Source: Misgurnus anguillicaudatus
Lineage: Eukaryota; Chordata; Actinopteri; Cypriniformes; Cobitidae
NCBI RefSeq assembly: GCF_027580225.2
Contig: NC_073356.2
Coordinates: forward strand, 3,534,001 to 3,598,000
Reading direction: 5' to 3'
DNA: 64,000 bases
The notes under the pieces were generated by a model. It did not search any database and was not told the DNA's origin. It worked only from the letters and a program-made list of their open reading frames with translations. Positions 25,560 to 37,540 of this stretch are shown here, one piece after another. A program made the translations under genes and the position numbers. Each line of letters starts with the position of its first letter. Position 1 is the first letter of the stretch.

Positions 25560-26060
25560 TGGAAGAGACACAGAAAGAGAAATGGAAAGAAAAGGAGGCA
25601 GGGTAAAGATGAGAGCTAACTAAAAGGAAAGAAAGGACAGAGAGAGCCATGGGATGGGAGGGTTGATGAAGGGGTAGGAGGGAGGGTTGAGAAAAAGGAG
25701 GGGATGTGGGAGTGTAAGGAAGAGGGAGTAAAAACTGGCAACTTTGCCAAAGTGCCCAACTTGAATGCAGTGCATTTTGTTGCTGTAGCACAGAAAGGGA
25801 CATCGGTAGCCAACTTGACTGATTGACTATAGGGCTCAGAATAGTGACAGAGGAGAGTACGGTGTAATTATCGGAGTATCTTAAGGAGCATCGTCCAGTG
25901 GCAATGTCAAAACTCTGGTATACACAAGGGCAGAAACAAGGAACAGACTAATCGAGAAAGTTCCAATAAAATCCTGTAAGCTGTATACTTTTATTTTGGA
26001 AAGCAGAGACAGAGCATAGATTGAGAAGAAGGTGGAGGAGAGAAGAGAAAAAGGGAGGGG
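25560..26060. repeat. Purine-rich (GA) tract in the heyl 5' region
   Basis: Long runs dominated by G and A on the plus strand at 25560-25725 and 26000-26060. This gives long opposite-strand ORFs (25519-25813 minus) of Ser/Pro/Leu-rich low complexity, which I do not consider genes. Confidence 0.5.
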
Positions 26061-26217
26061 CATGCTGGCATTAGAAAGTGGCTGGTTTCCTTACGGTTGC
26101 ATTTGAAGGGTCGAAGAGGAATCCATCATCTGACAACTTCTCAACTGGACCGCAGTTCTCCGTAGCTCTGTTGCTTTATCGATCCTGCAGTCGCTTGAGG
26201 GCATCGACCTCGTGGAG

Positions 26218-26297
26218 ATGAAGAGACCTCACGATTACAGTTCCCCGGACTCAGACACGGATGAACTCATCGATGTTGGACAGGAGGATGGCTACTG
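26218..26297 (+). CDS. heyl: heyl coding exon 1
   Basis: Starts at ATG 26218 (context GGAGATGAAG) and ends before donor GTGAGG with two bases of codon 27. Encodes the acidic N-terminus. Confidence 0.9.
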
Positions 26298-29200
26298 GTG
26301 AGGACGTTAAATTATGCATAAGTATCGAGTGTGACTTCTTGAACATGCATAGCATTATTTTAGATTAAAGGAATGAGCTCACACTGAAGATATTTGACCC
26401 TGCCGATGAACGTTATTTACGTTTTTTTTTACATAAACTATATATAATGTATAAGATAATGTAAAGAACATTCTGTGAAAATATAACGTTGATATCTTTA
26501 ATAATTAGCAAGTCAAAGTCCAACTTTAATGCTCTTAATCTCCACATATAATAAAATCATGTGCTCGATCAATAAGAAGTGTCGTTTATGAGTTCAAATG
26601 CAGTTTTATGACTACAGTTGAATCACCAGATCTTGAGAAGGTTTCTCGTGGGCCTTCTGGGTTTCTGATGTAGACATCAGCTCTCATCTCAGCTTTAGAA
26701 AGTTAACGTTTTGGCAATAGAAATCATTTCTTATCATGCAAAGAAACATTTTTCATTTGCTGTTAATTTTGTCATCTTTGCCAGTTGAAAAGTTGATCAG
26801 TTTAGTGGATGTTAATATTCGAACAAGAGATTCATGGGGGACACCGAGGACACTACCCAGCTTTGGGAAAAACGTAAAATAGTTTGTATTTTCTAGTTGT
26901 TATCCCCTCAAAATGATGAAAAGGGTCACATTGAAGGTGTTTACCAGATTGGGCACCTGTTGCCAAACTCACACATACGTGTATAGGGCCGGTGCTCGAC
27001 GCGGCGACTGATGGATGCCCATACTGATCTTATTTGGTTTGCTCTTGTATTTGCATAAAGCGCTGCCTGCTTTGTTTCTTACTGTCTGTTTTTTATTTTT
27101 ACTCATATTTTTTGATTTTTCAGTAAAGCTGTGACACAAATCAAAAGCAGACCGAAGACACACGCGACCGCCGTTCGGTCCCTTTGAATCGCACCTCACG
27201 GTGACCAATCCTTTCTCAGCTTATCGGGTTTGATAAGCCCAATTTGTCAAAACTCTCATCCGTGATGAAAACTTTACAGAGTTGCTCCATGAAACTGCTT
27301 TTCTTTATGGACAACATTTATTTGCTTCTAAACAACCCAAACGTTTCAAAATGAAGATACTCTATGTTAAAAGGAACGATCAAAATAATAGTTGTATGCG
27401 TGTCAACAAAGTCAAACTAACAACGAAACAAAGACTGTCGTTCTGTTGGCAGAGCGCAGAGAATGCCCATGCAAACCAGATCCACATTGAAGGATAATAC
27501 CAAGTATTGATGTTTTCAAATCGCACGCACAAGCCACTATTTCAGCATGCCCTGCGGGTCTGTAATCATCGTGTCTTTTGAGCTTTAAAAGAAAACGCAG
27601 GGGAAAATATAAGAATCATAACATATCAACCATCTGACAATAATGTCCAGAAACGCGTTAAACCAAAATAATCTTGTTTTCTGTTTACCCCGGCGCTCCT
27701 GCGTCTCGCTGTTCCCCAAGACAAATTAGACTGGGTTTGATGATGTGCAACTTGGTTTCTGCCTTGTATTAAGTACAGTAATGACAACAATATGCATTGA
27801 CATCAAAGCTTCAATCTTTATTCCCTTCCCCGCTCGCTGTTTCTCGTTCTCAGCCCCGTCACTGGCTCCATGTCTCCAGGCAGTAGCTCTCAGATCCTGG
27901 CTCGCAAGAAGAGAAGAGGGGTGAGTTTGCGTCAATCTCTGCTGCTTTATTCCCCCTTTCATAGTTTCCCTAAATGCTTGTTCAAGAACAGACCTTGAGC
28001 TTCATTCATGTGTCATTTCGGGACAGGGTTCGGAGGATTAGTCTTGCTATTCTCAAAACTCTATGCAGTTTCTGTAGTCACTGCAGCAACATTCACTTCT
28101 CTGACTTTAATTTGTGTTTATTTTTTCCAAAATCTGATCTAAAGAATCCTGCGACTGGGCCTCGACCACAAAAATAATCCAGTTAGCAAATGCTTTCCAT
28201 TGCAGATCTTGTTCTGTCTTTGAATTTATTCCACTGGATTCCACAGATAATTGAGAAGAGACGCAGGGACAGAATCAACCACAGTCTGTCAGAGCTGAGG
28301 AGACTTGTACCCAGTGCCTTCGAGAAACAGGTAAGACTTTGTTCTTCGACAGATGACAAAGTTCAATGCGTCACTTCACTTCGGTGTTATGTCAATGAAA
28401 GCAAGTTAAAATATTAAGGCATTTATTTTCTCACTTATCGACCAGGGTTCCTCTAAACTGGAAAAGGCTGAGATTCTTCAGATGACTGTGGATCATCTCA
28501 AACTGTTGCATGCCATGGGCGGCAAAGGTGAGAAAATCAATAGTCAATATTATTAAAGACTTTAATGTGATCTCAAGCATTTCTTATCAATTTTAGCCCT
28601 ATACCAATGGATTTCTTTTATTTACAGGACGTCTGTAATATTAATTGTCAATTTGCACGCGCAAGAAATCTCAGTAAAACTCAGAAATGGGAGGGGTAAA
28701 TCAATTATGCATCGCCGTTACATCCCTCTCGTGACGTGTGAATTATGTTGCTTTCTGATATTACATACACTATAAAAAAAATTCAGTAGAAATTACAGTG
28801 TTATTGCAGCTGGGTTGCCGGTAATTTACCGTAGATTTAAATTTATGTTATTTACTGGCAACATTTTGGTCAAAGTTAAATGAACATTAAACATTTACTA
28901 CATACTGTAGCACTTTGAGATTCTTTGGAATGAAAAGCGCTTTATAAATAAAATCTATTATTATTATTATTATTATGATTTCTGGTTCCGGGAATGCTTT
29001 GCATGAGGCTGTTATTGTATAAATTTATTCTGTAAAGATAAAGACTTGTTAATATTTAAAATTTATTTAACTTTGAACAAACTCTTGCCAGTAAATAACA
29101 TAAATTCAATCTACGGTAAGTTACCGGCAACCCAGCTGCAATAACATTGTAATTTCTACGGATTTTTTTTTACAGTGTATGACCATTGTATGATATTATT

Positions 29201-30897
29201 ATTTAATTAATACAGCCGTGGAAAAAAGTACTGTAAGAGACCACTCCAGTTTTGACTTTAATCATCATTTCTAGATGTATGGTGACCATTTCAGTCCAGC
29301 GTCTGTTGAATTCCAACAAAAGCAAACCTCGGGAGTGACATAAAACTCACCCAAAAGTAAATCTAAAAGACTGAGAGCGTGACAAGGCTAATGAAAGATT
29401 TGACAAAAAGTCAGTGTTTTTTTTAAACCTTAAAATACATTTAAAAACATTAGCATTTTGTTGTTGAGAAATTCATATGAACTTGTTTTCTCTGCAGTAT
29501 TGAACATTGGAAAACACGGCATCTTTTTATAATTTATTACAAAATGTAATGTTTTCCATTTTCAGTAAATACCTGCAAATAAAAACATCAGCTATTAAGA
29601 ATTTAGCAGAAATGTTGTCGGTAGTTTTTTCCCCCATTTTACTTAAATACATATCTTAAAAATAGTTAATATAGAAAAACTAAAACTAGAAAAACTGTGT
29701 GTGTGCGTGCGTGCGTGTGTGTGCGCGTGCATGCGTGTACACAACTAAACGCGCCTCCATTTTGAAAAACTCCAAAAAATTACAGGACATGCTGGAATAT
29801 TTGGTCTATTCCCATGGGATTAGTATTACCCACGGTAATTTCTCCAGACATTTTTACAAAAGGGAAAACTTGTAATGATTAGTGAGATGACACATTCTGA
29901 CGGGACTAAAATCATTGAGAAGCTCTGGTAATAATTGCTTTACCCCACCTCTCAATGTTAAACTAATCTGAATAGGGCTTTACAATCCAGATTTTTCTAC
30001 CTATATACAATCTACATTCAATTAAAAACTTTGTACTTGCACTTATAATAAATATATCATGTGATATATTTTAATAAAAACATTTGAGACAGTTGATAAT
30101 ACAATAAAAGTTAATAATACAATAAAATCTCCATGAAATCTCCTGAGCTATAAAAGGCAAACTCTAGGTTATACTATGAGCATGAAACACTTACCAGCAT
30201 CATCTGTTTATCTATAAAGTAGAAAATGTAAGAATGTCATATGTTTTCTCTCCCAGGCTACTTCGACGCTCGCGCTCTGGCGGTGGATTACAGGACTTTG
30301 GGTTTTCGGGAGTGCGTGGGAGAGGTGGTGAGATACCTCAGCTCTCTGGAGGGGGTTGAATCATCAGACCCCATAGGTGCACGCCTCGTGTCCCACCTCA
30401 GCCACTGTGCCAGTGAGTTGGACCCTCTGCTTCAGAGCCCGGCCGCTATACCGTTCCCTCCATGGCCTTGGTCCTCCTTTCCTCAGCTCTCCACCACGTC
30501 CCCACCTGGTTCCACTGCCCACTTTCCCCAGACCTCTCGCCGGGATCTGGCGCCTCACGCCACCGCTGCCCTGCTGGGCTACCCCTCGCCTGCCCTGCGC
30601 GTGGGATCTCTGGGCGCCCAGGGGGCGATATTGGCCCAGGTGCGTCGGGTGCCCTCTGTACCCGGCAATCCTCATAGACTTCAACAGCACTCCCCAGATG
30701 GACCCACGATCCCATCACCACTCCAGGCCGTCCTTCCACCTTCATCATCTTCTTCCAACTCCTCCTCATCCACTGCCCCTCCCCAGGTGTCCTTCAGACC
30801 CTTTGCACCTCTAGGGTCTCCAACAACAGCTCGTAGGGGTTTGGGTACCTCCAGTCATTCGGCACAGGGCTGGGGAACGGAGATTGGGGCATTCTGA
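26218..30897 (+). CDS. heyl: Hairy/E(spl)-related bHLH-Orange repressor HEYL
   Basis: Five coding exons (26218-26297, 27854-27920, 28247-28330, 28446-28527, 30257-30897) join in frame to 317 aa; human HEYL is 328 by memory. All introns are GT-AG. The protein starts [16 protein letters not shown]. The bHLH spans about residues 45-99, with the HEY-type basic region [16 protein letters not shown] (Gly49 where Hairy proteins have Pro). An Orange domain (about 116-153) follows, then a Pro/Ser-rich tail and the C-terminal WGTEIGAF. The usual YRPW tetrapeptide is degenerate (QGW). HEY proteins are nuclear Notch effectors that dimerise and bind E-box-like sites to repress transcription, mainly in vascular and muscle lineages. 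HEY1 and HEY2 were considered; the [12 protein letters not shown]-terminus and degenerate YRPW favour heyl. No frame damage was seen. Confidence 0.95.
27854..27920 (+). CDS. heyl: heyl coding exon 2
   Basis: Acceptor TTCTCAG, donor GTGAGT. Encodes [18 protein letters not shown], ending at the Gly of the basic region, phase 0. Confidence 0.92.
28247..28330 (+). CDS. heyl: heyl coding exon 3
   Basis: Acceptor TTCCACAG, donor GTAAGA. Encodes the rest of the basic region, helix 1 and the loop start ([11 protein letters not shown] to SAFEKQ). Confidence 0.95.
28446..28527 (+). CDS. heyl: heyl coding exon 4
   Basis: Acceptor CGACCAG, donor GTGAGA. Encodes loop and helix 2 ([19 protein letters not shown]). 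Confidence 0.95.
28768..29177. repeat. MITE with CACTGTAAAAA-type termini in heyl intron 4
   Basis: The left end CACTATAAAAAAAATTC and the right end (reverse complement CACTGTAAAAAAAAATCC) lead into inverted GTAGAAATTACA and GCAGCTGGGTTGCCGGTAA blocks. TA flanks both ends (28766-28767, 29178-29179). A short retroposon 3' tail with AAGCGCTTTATAAATAAAA followed by an ATT run (about 28905-28978) interrupts it. At least three more copies of the family are in the window. Confidence 0.75.
29695..29745. repeat. GT/GC dinucleotide microsatellite
   Basis: Alternating GTGTGTGTGCGTGCGTGC-type run in heyl intron 4. Confidence 0.8.
30257..30897 (+). CDS. heyl: heyl coding exon 5 (terminal)
   Basis: Acceptor TCTCCCAG. 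Encodes [20 protein letters not shown] onward: the Orange domain, the Pro/Ser-rich tail and WGTEIGAF, stop TGA 30895-30897. Several long open frames on both strands here are shadows caused by its high GC content. Confidence 0.95.
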
Positions 30898-31365
30898 TTC
30901 ACTTTGGAGTTTAAAAGGAACGAAACATTTTGGGTCATTCGGACTTGCCTGTGACAAATATCAACCGTGTTTTAAAGGAACTACAAAGCATTGGGACACA
31001 TGCAGATGTGATCAGTCTGACACACAGTGCCAAGTTGTAAGCTGGTTCCTTTAAAAACTGCAATGGCATTCAGAAACAAAAAAAGACATTAAAGAAAAAA
31101 CCAGCATGAGCCAGATGAATGAGGGTAAAATCAGCACTTGAAAATTTCCATGTAGACTCTCAGTGAAACTGAACGAGTGCTTTGATTTTGCATTGCAAGC
31201 TTGTGATAGAAAAGCCTTGATGCTTTGTCTTCTTGTTACATTTGTGTATTTGTTTACTCTGTCATTTAAACCTTACATTCACATAGATTCTGTCAAATAT
31301 ATCATACATGTGACAATTTCATAAAGAGAAATGTGCCTTAATAAAACAATCTTCCACAAATGGTG
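30898..31365 (+). terminator. heyl: heyl 3' UTR and polyadenylation signal
   Basis: AATAAA at 31340-31345 is the first canonical signal after the stop. The end of the UTR about 20 bases later is inferred. Confidence 0.6.
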
Positions 31366-31369
31366 CAAT

Positions 31370-32268
31370 GCAATGCACATACAATACTCGTGTGTAAGGA
31401 TATGGAAACCTCCAGGAGGTGGCAGCATTTCAGCAAACTGTGTACTTATTGTATGTTAATGTTTATCTTTTCCTGAATCACTTCATCAATGGAAAAGCAA
31501 TGACCAGTGACATCTCTTTAATTTCTGTACCCCATCAGATGGATTCTTTAATTGAAAACACAAATAAAAATAAACCAGTTTGCAAAAGCAGGAAAGTGCT
31601 TGTAAGATATTTTTAGCTGAGAGGTTTATGCCATCTACAGCGGGTGCTACTGTATAAGAGTAAGGTGGCATTTATAGCATCTGTGTTTTCTTCATGCAGG
31701 ATGGTTAATGATGAGAAGACTGAGGTTCAGTGGGCCCTGGTCCTCCAACAGGAGAAGAGGAAACCTGTGTGCCCTCTCATTGCCTCAGTCAACTACAGGC
31801 TGTCATTAGAGTGCAACCTCACAAACCATCTCTCTTCAAAACACACACACACACAGGAAATAAAAACAGCAGATCCTTTTTATCACACATCACAGAAACA
31901 GTCAGAGGAGTCATTATGACAAAAACAAACCTGAGAGGATGATGGGAACTTGACTAAATTATGATCCCACTTATTACACGTCTACTTAAGAAAAAATAAA
32001 CATACAGCCCTTTTCAAAACACTGAAATCTTAACAGCAGCTCTTGTTAAAATGCCTGGAAATAGATCCTGGTAATTACACGCAATGACAAGCTTTAATCA
32101 ATCCCTCCAGTTGGCTATCGCGGAGTAAAGCGCAAAATCAATAAAATGTTCTAATTGCATCGCAAAATAATCGCAAAATTAAAAATAATTAATAAAATTA
32201 TCTAAGATTCTGTCATGGTACGGGGTAGCATTTTTCGCTTTAGTTTGCTAACGCACAATGCCCATCTG
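31370..32268. other. Unassigned intergenic DNA downstream of heyl
   Basis: No gene recognised; a second AATAAA lies near 31563. Overlapping ORFs at 31644-31942 are motif-free. Confidence 0.35.
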
Positions 32269-33703
32269 GGGTGCATTTCCCGAAAGCATCGTTAGCCAAC
32301 TACTGTCGTAAGTTTCGTCATTACTGACAAAGTTCAACGATTTGGTGTTTCCCAAAACCATAGTCCAAATGAACATTCACAAGCTGCATCGCAAACTTGT
32401 GTGGTTGAACGACAGCGACCTGTCGTTAGTAGCATCGTTCCTTGTTATTATCATATGTAGACTTACGTTGATCATGCTTTTGAACAAAATAAGCAAAATA
32501 TATTAAAATTTTATTTTATGTCTTTAAATTTGTAAACAGAATTAAAGCGCTAGATTTGAAAACTGCGCATGTTCACAGTCATACGAGCTCCAAAGAGACC
32601 CTGGGGAATCCTTGGGAGGAGTGACGTAAGAGGTAACTTGCTCATAAATTGAGTATCTGGAAAATAAACAACAGATAACTAAATCACGATATCAAAATCG
32701 TCTTCTGATGCAATATATCGTCGCTGTCCGATGAAAACCATGTATGTCCATTTTGCCGATTTTGAGATTTTTGAATGTCCAGGTTCATTTCCGTATACAG
32801 TATGCTTCACATATCTAAATGGCCAATGAAAAGTTGTGAAATCATGTCATCTGATTTTCACGTATATCCATTTGGTGTCAAAGCTGTCAATCACGCCACG
32901 TATCTCCCGCCCTGTGGAAGCATCTCGCCGGCTCAGCACTGGTCACTGGTCCAGCTCAGCACTGGATAGCCGAATAAGCATAGTCTGGTGAGAGAATGAC
33001 TTTCCTTCATCGAGTTAAACGTTTCCCCCCTGACGCCAGACGTACGTCTAGGAGTGACAAAATTACGGTAGGACTGTGCAAACAAAGTATCTGTCTAGCA
33101 TGACCATGTCAGTGTATTGATTCATTGTCCCTTCATAGTTTGCAAGAGACATTTAATAAAATTATAATTAATATTAAATAAACTAAGCATATTTAATAAA
33201 CTAAGACGTAGGCTATTTAATAAACTGAGCGTATTCATCTGTCAATATGAAACGCGACTTGGCCATTCTAATTTATGATCGGAAGAACGCGTATCGACCA
33301 CCGTTACTGTAAAATATGCACGTATGTCCATTTAAACTCAATTTTGGTCAAATGTGGATTATATCATTAAACTGTCAAGAATATGTATACATGTAAAGAT
33401 GCCATACCAAGTATGACATCGCTACATTCAACTGCTTTTGAAATACGGTGTTTTTTCACTTCGACGATATGTTATTTACAGCAATAATGTGACATTAAAT
33501 CGATTTGCACAGATTAATTAGTACTGCATCTTCCACTTGACATTAACTATGTTGTTAAACCAACATGGTTCAAATGATGAATGTGCAACAAAGTTATGCT
33601 TTTGGGAAACAGTCATGCCAAGGTAGTTCGTTTCTCCAACTATGCATTGTACTATGTTGGTTCAGCAGCAAGTTGCGTTGTTGTTCGGGAAACGCACCCC
33701 TGA
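32269..33703. mobile_element. 1.4-kb TIR element, GGGGTGCRTTTCCCGAA termini
   Basis: Left GGGGTGCATTTCCCGAA and right (reverse complement) GGGGTGCGTTTCCCGAA are inverted termini. Both arms also carry a TTTCCCAAAA word deeper in. No transposase. The same family supplies the ends of the much larger 48.2-51.9-kb element. No clear target duplication. Confidence 0.65.
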
Positions 33704-33709
33704 TTCATC

Positions 33710-33844
33710 CACTGTAAAAAGTGAAAAGTTGAATAAACTTAAAATTTTCACCTAAAGTGAAACCAAAGTCAAAAACTTTAAAATGACTACAATGGGTAAC
33801 ACCCCAAAATGTAAGTTGATCCAACTTTTTTACTTTTTACAGTG
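33710..33844. repeat. 135-bp MITE with CACTGTAAAAAGT termini
   Basis: CACTGTAAAAAGTGAAAAGTTG-like left arm and its inverse (AACTTTTTTACTTTTTACAG) at the right. It sits seven bases after the previous element. Confidence 0.6.
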
Positions 33845-33959
33845 CACCTGCAAATGACACGTTAAAATTGTTTAACCTGTTATATCAAAGGGGGTACCCA
33901 CTCACATGCAGGACTGTGGCAACTCTGGGCATGCCACCTGTCAACACGTCTTTCTCCAT

Positions 33960-34400
33960 TCAGGCTTTTCCATAGACTAAAAAAAGATGGACGATGCCCG
34001 TTCACTGTCTTCCATTGGTGAAAAGTGAAGCCGTCAGTGTCCCGACACGGCGCTGACATATTGGGTCTTGAGTCTGCGCAGTAACGATTTCGGGACCAGT
34101 CATGCGCCCTCGCAGAATGCACATATCACAGCTGTCAATCATGATGTCACACCACCATTTTTACAGCATTAATAACTAAAAACAAACTTATTTTAAAAAA
34201 CAAACACTTACATTTACATCAGCGTGAATGACAGAAACCAGCTTCGGAAAAATAAAATTGAAGTGTAATTAAATTGTTTAGTTGGTCTCAAGTCCCAGTG
34301 AATAACATGGGGAGGCGGGGTTTATGACCTATACTGGGACCAGTCACTGGGGGGCGATTGAGACGATTTGGCTTCACTTTTCAGGGCTTGTGCGGCACAC
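33960..34400. repeat. Probable dispersed repeat
   Basis: CCATAGACTAAAAAAAGATG and CTTCACTTTTCAGGG-type ends, with an inverse of the latter word (GAAAAGTGAAGCC) near 34019. The structure resembles the 24.0-kb repeat in its start but I cannot place it in a family. Confidence 0.35.
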
Positions 34401-36346
34401 TTGGGCTTTACACTTGAACACTCACATACACACAGGTAAAAATGTCAAAAATAGGTACAAAGACGCTTATATAACCCACAGTTTAGGGAAAATTTAGTTT
34501 TGGACGTGTGTTTATTGGACCCATGCATTACAGTTACAGTCAATTTCAATGAGCTATTTTTTCGCATGCTTGCAGAGAATGGTTTACCAAAACCAAGTTA
34601 CTGGGTTGATCTTTTTCACATTTTCTAGAATGACCCAATTATAGCACTTAAACACGAAAATGTCGCGAAATTGTGGTGGGACTGTTTAACCTTGCCGGAA
34701 ATGAAACTGGGGCTGAGCACAAAACTTTGATGTACTGCCTTTTTTACCTGCTAAACTATAATCATTTAAAGCTGACGTCTGAAATTAAAATAAACAAAAA
34801 CAGTAAATCAGTGTTAAAAATGGCATCCTTAGCCTAATTCACAACAGCACACTAATTAACCCATCACATCACACCAAATCATTTCGAATCAGGAATTGTG
34901 TACTACAGTTCAACAGGTTGGATTTATGAAAAGGCGTAATGATTATTTCTGTTCAAACGTGTTCATTATTTCTCTTGTGAATTAGTTCAAAGCTCTGTTA
35001 AAAATGTAGTTCATCACAACGTACACACAGCTGGTGAGTAAAGACGAACACTGCGACCCTGCTGAATAAACAATAGACATCTAAAGATTTCCATTACATA
35101 TACCACTGTGAACAATCAGCCATTCGAACCATTACAAACATTTCTTTCTATAGTTTTGGGTCTACAGAAGGAGGATTTAACGGCGGTCTATTGGTTCTTA
35201 TGCACTAGATAGCATGCCACCAGTAAAAGTCAACACATTAGACCCATTACAGTTTCCATTAAAACCAATAACCATTAGAATTTCTGTGATGGTTTACATT
35301 TTTATCAGCAGGGGGAAAGTGCTGTATAACAACATGAGACCACAACACAAATGAACACATTGTAGAACAGAGGACATCAATTATGTCTTGCTTGATTCAC
35401 TGGATCGTCTTGAAACAGAAGAACAGATTTCCAACAACACCAGCGGAAAAGCAGAACGCATCATTAGCTAACCAGACTCAAATGAGGATTGGGATTGACA
35501 ATGAAAATCAAATAACGATGTGTTTAATCACCAACATAACAAAACATCAAAGCCTTGATGAGATGTGATGGACAAGTGATGTTTTTTAAAGGCATCCGAG
35601 AGTGTTTTCGGTTCTGGGCTTGTTGTTTGTTTGCTTGTGTGTTTTCCTCAGTTTGTACTTCAAAATGGGCATGGAATGTGTGTATGCGTGTTTTAGACTG
35701 GTGTGGTGGGACTCTGCGTCTGTGAGGGACGTGCCGCTGTGAGGAAGTATGCGGCAGATTCTCATGCAAGTGCTGCGCTGTGTGTAGACAGACTCGCGTG
35801 TGAATGGTTAGACTTGACTTTGTGTGTGTATGTGGCTCTAGATCTGTATTCCTTTGGCACCAGCAGAGTCAGACTAAGACCACAGCTTCCAGTATGGGCC
35901 ACCACAATCACATATGAGGCCAACTTTCCCACGGGGAGGGGCCATGGAGAGAACGTACATAGAAAGAGTGGATGAAACAAACAGGGGAAACCCAAAGACA
36001 CTCAAGAGAAACTGGCAAATAGATATTTTCTTGTCAAGAAATGCAGCTTGTGTTTACAGATATAAACACAAAAGACAGACTCTTATTATGCTCTTTTACC
36101 ATGAAATTATACAGTAAAGCCTATTTACTATTATTTAACGTACTATAGCTAGTTTACACAATTTCCAAACTTTTCTATTCTATTAATACCATCAAAACTA
36201 TATAGGACTGTTGTCTGTTGTTAACATATTCAGAAACACAACAACTACAGTATACCACAGAACAAATAATTATCATACATTTTCAAATCTTTTTTTCTAT
36301 GCAAAATAATGCGTGAGAATTTAGCTGTCTAATCTGATTTTACATT
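34401..36346. other. Unassigned intergenic DNA
   Basis: No gene recognised. TG-rich around 35620-35850. ORFs overlap on both strands without motifs. Confidence 0.35.
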
Positions 36347-36347
36347 A

Positions 36348-36683
36348 ATGCCGGGCAATGATTAATACAAAATAACAAAAGTGATTTTTTGCATAATATA
36401 TGTGTGTGTACCTACTGTGTGTAATTATTATGTATATTTAACCACCACTCATTTCAGAATTTCTTTATTCATATATAATTAAAAATGTATATATCATATA
36501 GAATATATAAAAATATAAATAAATATATATACACATGTAAATGTTTCTTAAATACATACATGAATGTATTGTATTAGTATTAGTATTAGTATATACATAA
36601 TAATTACACACAGCACACACTCATATTTTATATATCACATTTATTTTGTATGCAATTAATTGCGATTAATCTTTGCCCAGCAC
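36348..36683. repeat. MITE with GTGCTGGGCAA-type termini
   Basis: Left ATGCCGGGCAATGATTAAT and right (reverse complement) AGTGCTGGGCAAAGATTAAT are inverted, with AT-rich interior. TA bases at 36346-36347 and 36684-36685. Confidence 0.6.
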
Positions 36684-36685
36684 TA

Positions 36686-37538
36686 CAGTTTTTTACAGAC
36701 GCTAGGACACATTTCTCAATACTTAGGTCACTTTTGCAAAACTCTTCACACAGCTCTCCTAACCAACTTTCAGCTTGGCAAAGCAGTTAATTTCATATTC
36801 AGGGTGCACTACGGCTGCCAAAACACTTTATTCAGGTCGAGTCGGCTCATTCTTCCGGAACACTGGCGGGGGTTGACAGCCGACAAACACACTTTGTCAC
36901 CCACAAAACAATGACCTAAAAAAACACTAACAACACGTAGCATTATACATTGTTTTCTTGTGTAAAACAAGGACACATCTCTGTTTATAATTCACTGCAA
37001 TATATGTTACTGGAATGAATCAGACATGATGCAGAATTCTTCAATATTTTATGTCGTTTATTTTTTTCCACTGCGTAATTCCAAAGTGCAGGAATTTGTA
37101 TACACACCATCGACTGGTACAGATACAGTAGTAATGCTAATCTAATCGGTCTTTTACATTTGGCCAATTGTTTTATAGCATTTAATTTTAAGATATAAAA
37201 TATATTTCATTACAATGTTACTGTAGAAGTGTAGCAAATTGTTGTCTTATTCAGTTTTATATCATGTTATGGTTTTGAACATAATAGTTTTGAAAACAAT
37301 ATGTAAGCATGTGCAAATTGGTCTGTACGTACAAAGAGTTTTGGCAGTTGTTGTGTCTGAGTGAGAAAAGAATTCATGAAATTTGAGAGATGTATTCATT
37401 GAATGCATTTTATGCCAAAGCAATGATAATTGATCCTCAGTTTAGCCCACATAGACTTCTGTTGTGCTCACTGTGTGAAGAGTTTTGCAAAAGTGACCCA
37501 AGCACTGAGAAATGTGTCCCAGCGTCTGCAAAAAACTG
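36686..37538. mobile_element. Mariner-like non-autonomous element with about 70-bp TIRs
   Basis: The first 70 bases from CAGTTTTTTACAGACGCT to CTCTTCACACAG are repeated in inverse at 37538-37470 with few mismatches. A TA duplication flanks it (36684-36685, 37539-37540). It abuts the preceding MITE: one TA serves both. No transposase remains. Confidence 0.75.
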
Positions 37539-37540
37539 TA

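Noticed and set aside
30364..30814. Several long ORFs on both strands over heyl exon 5
   Set aside because: They are other-frame readings of the GC-rich coding exon with no family similarity.
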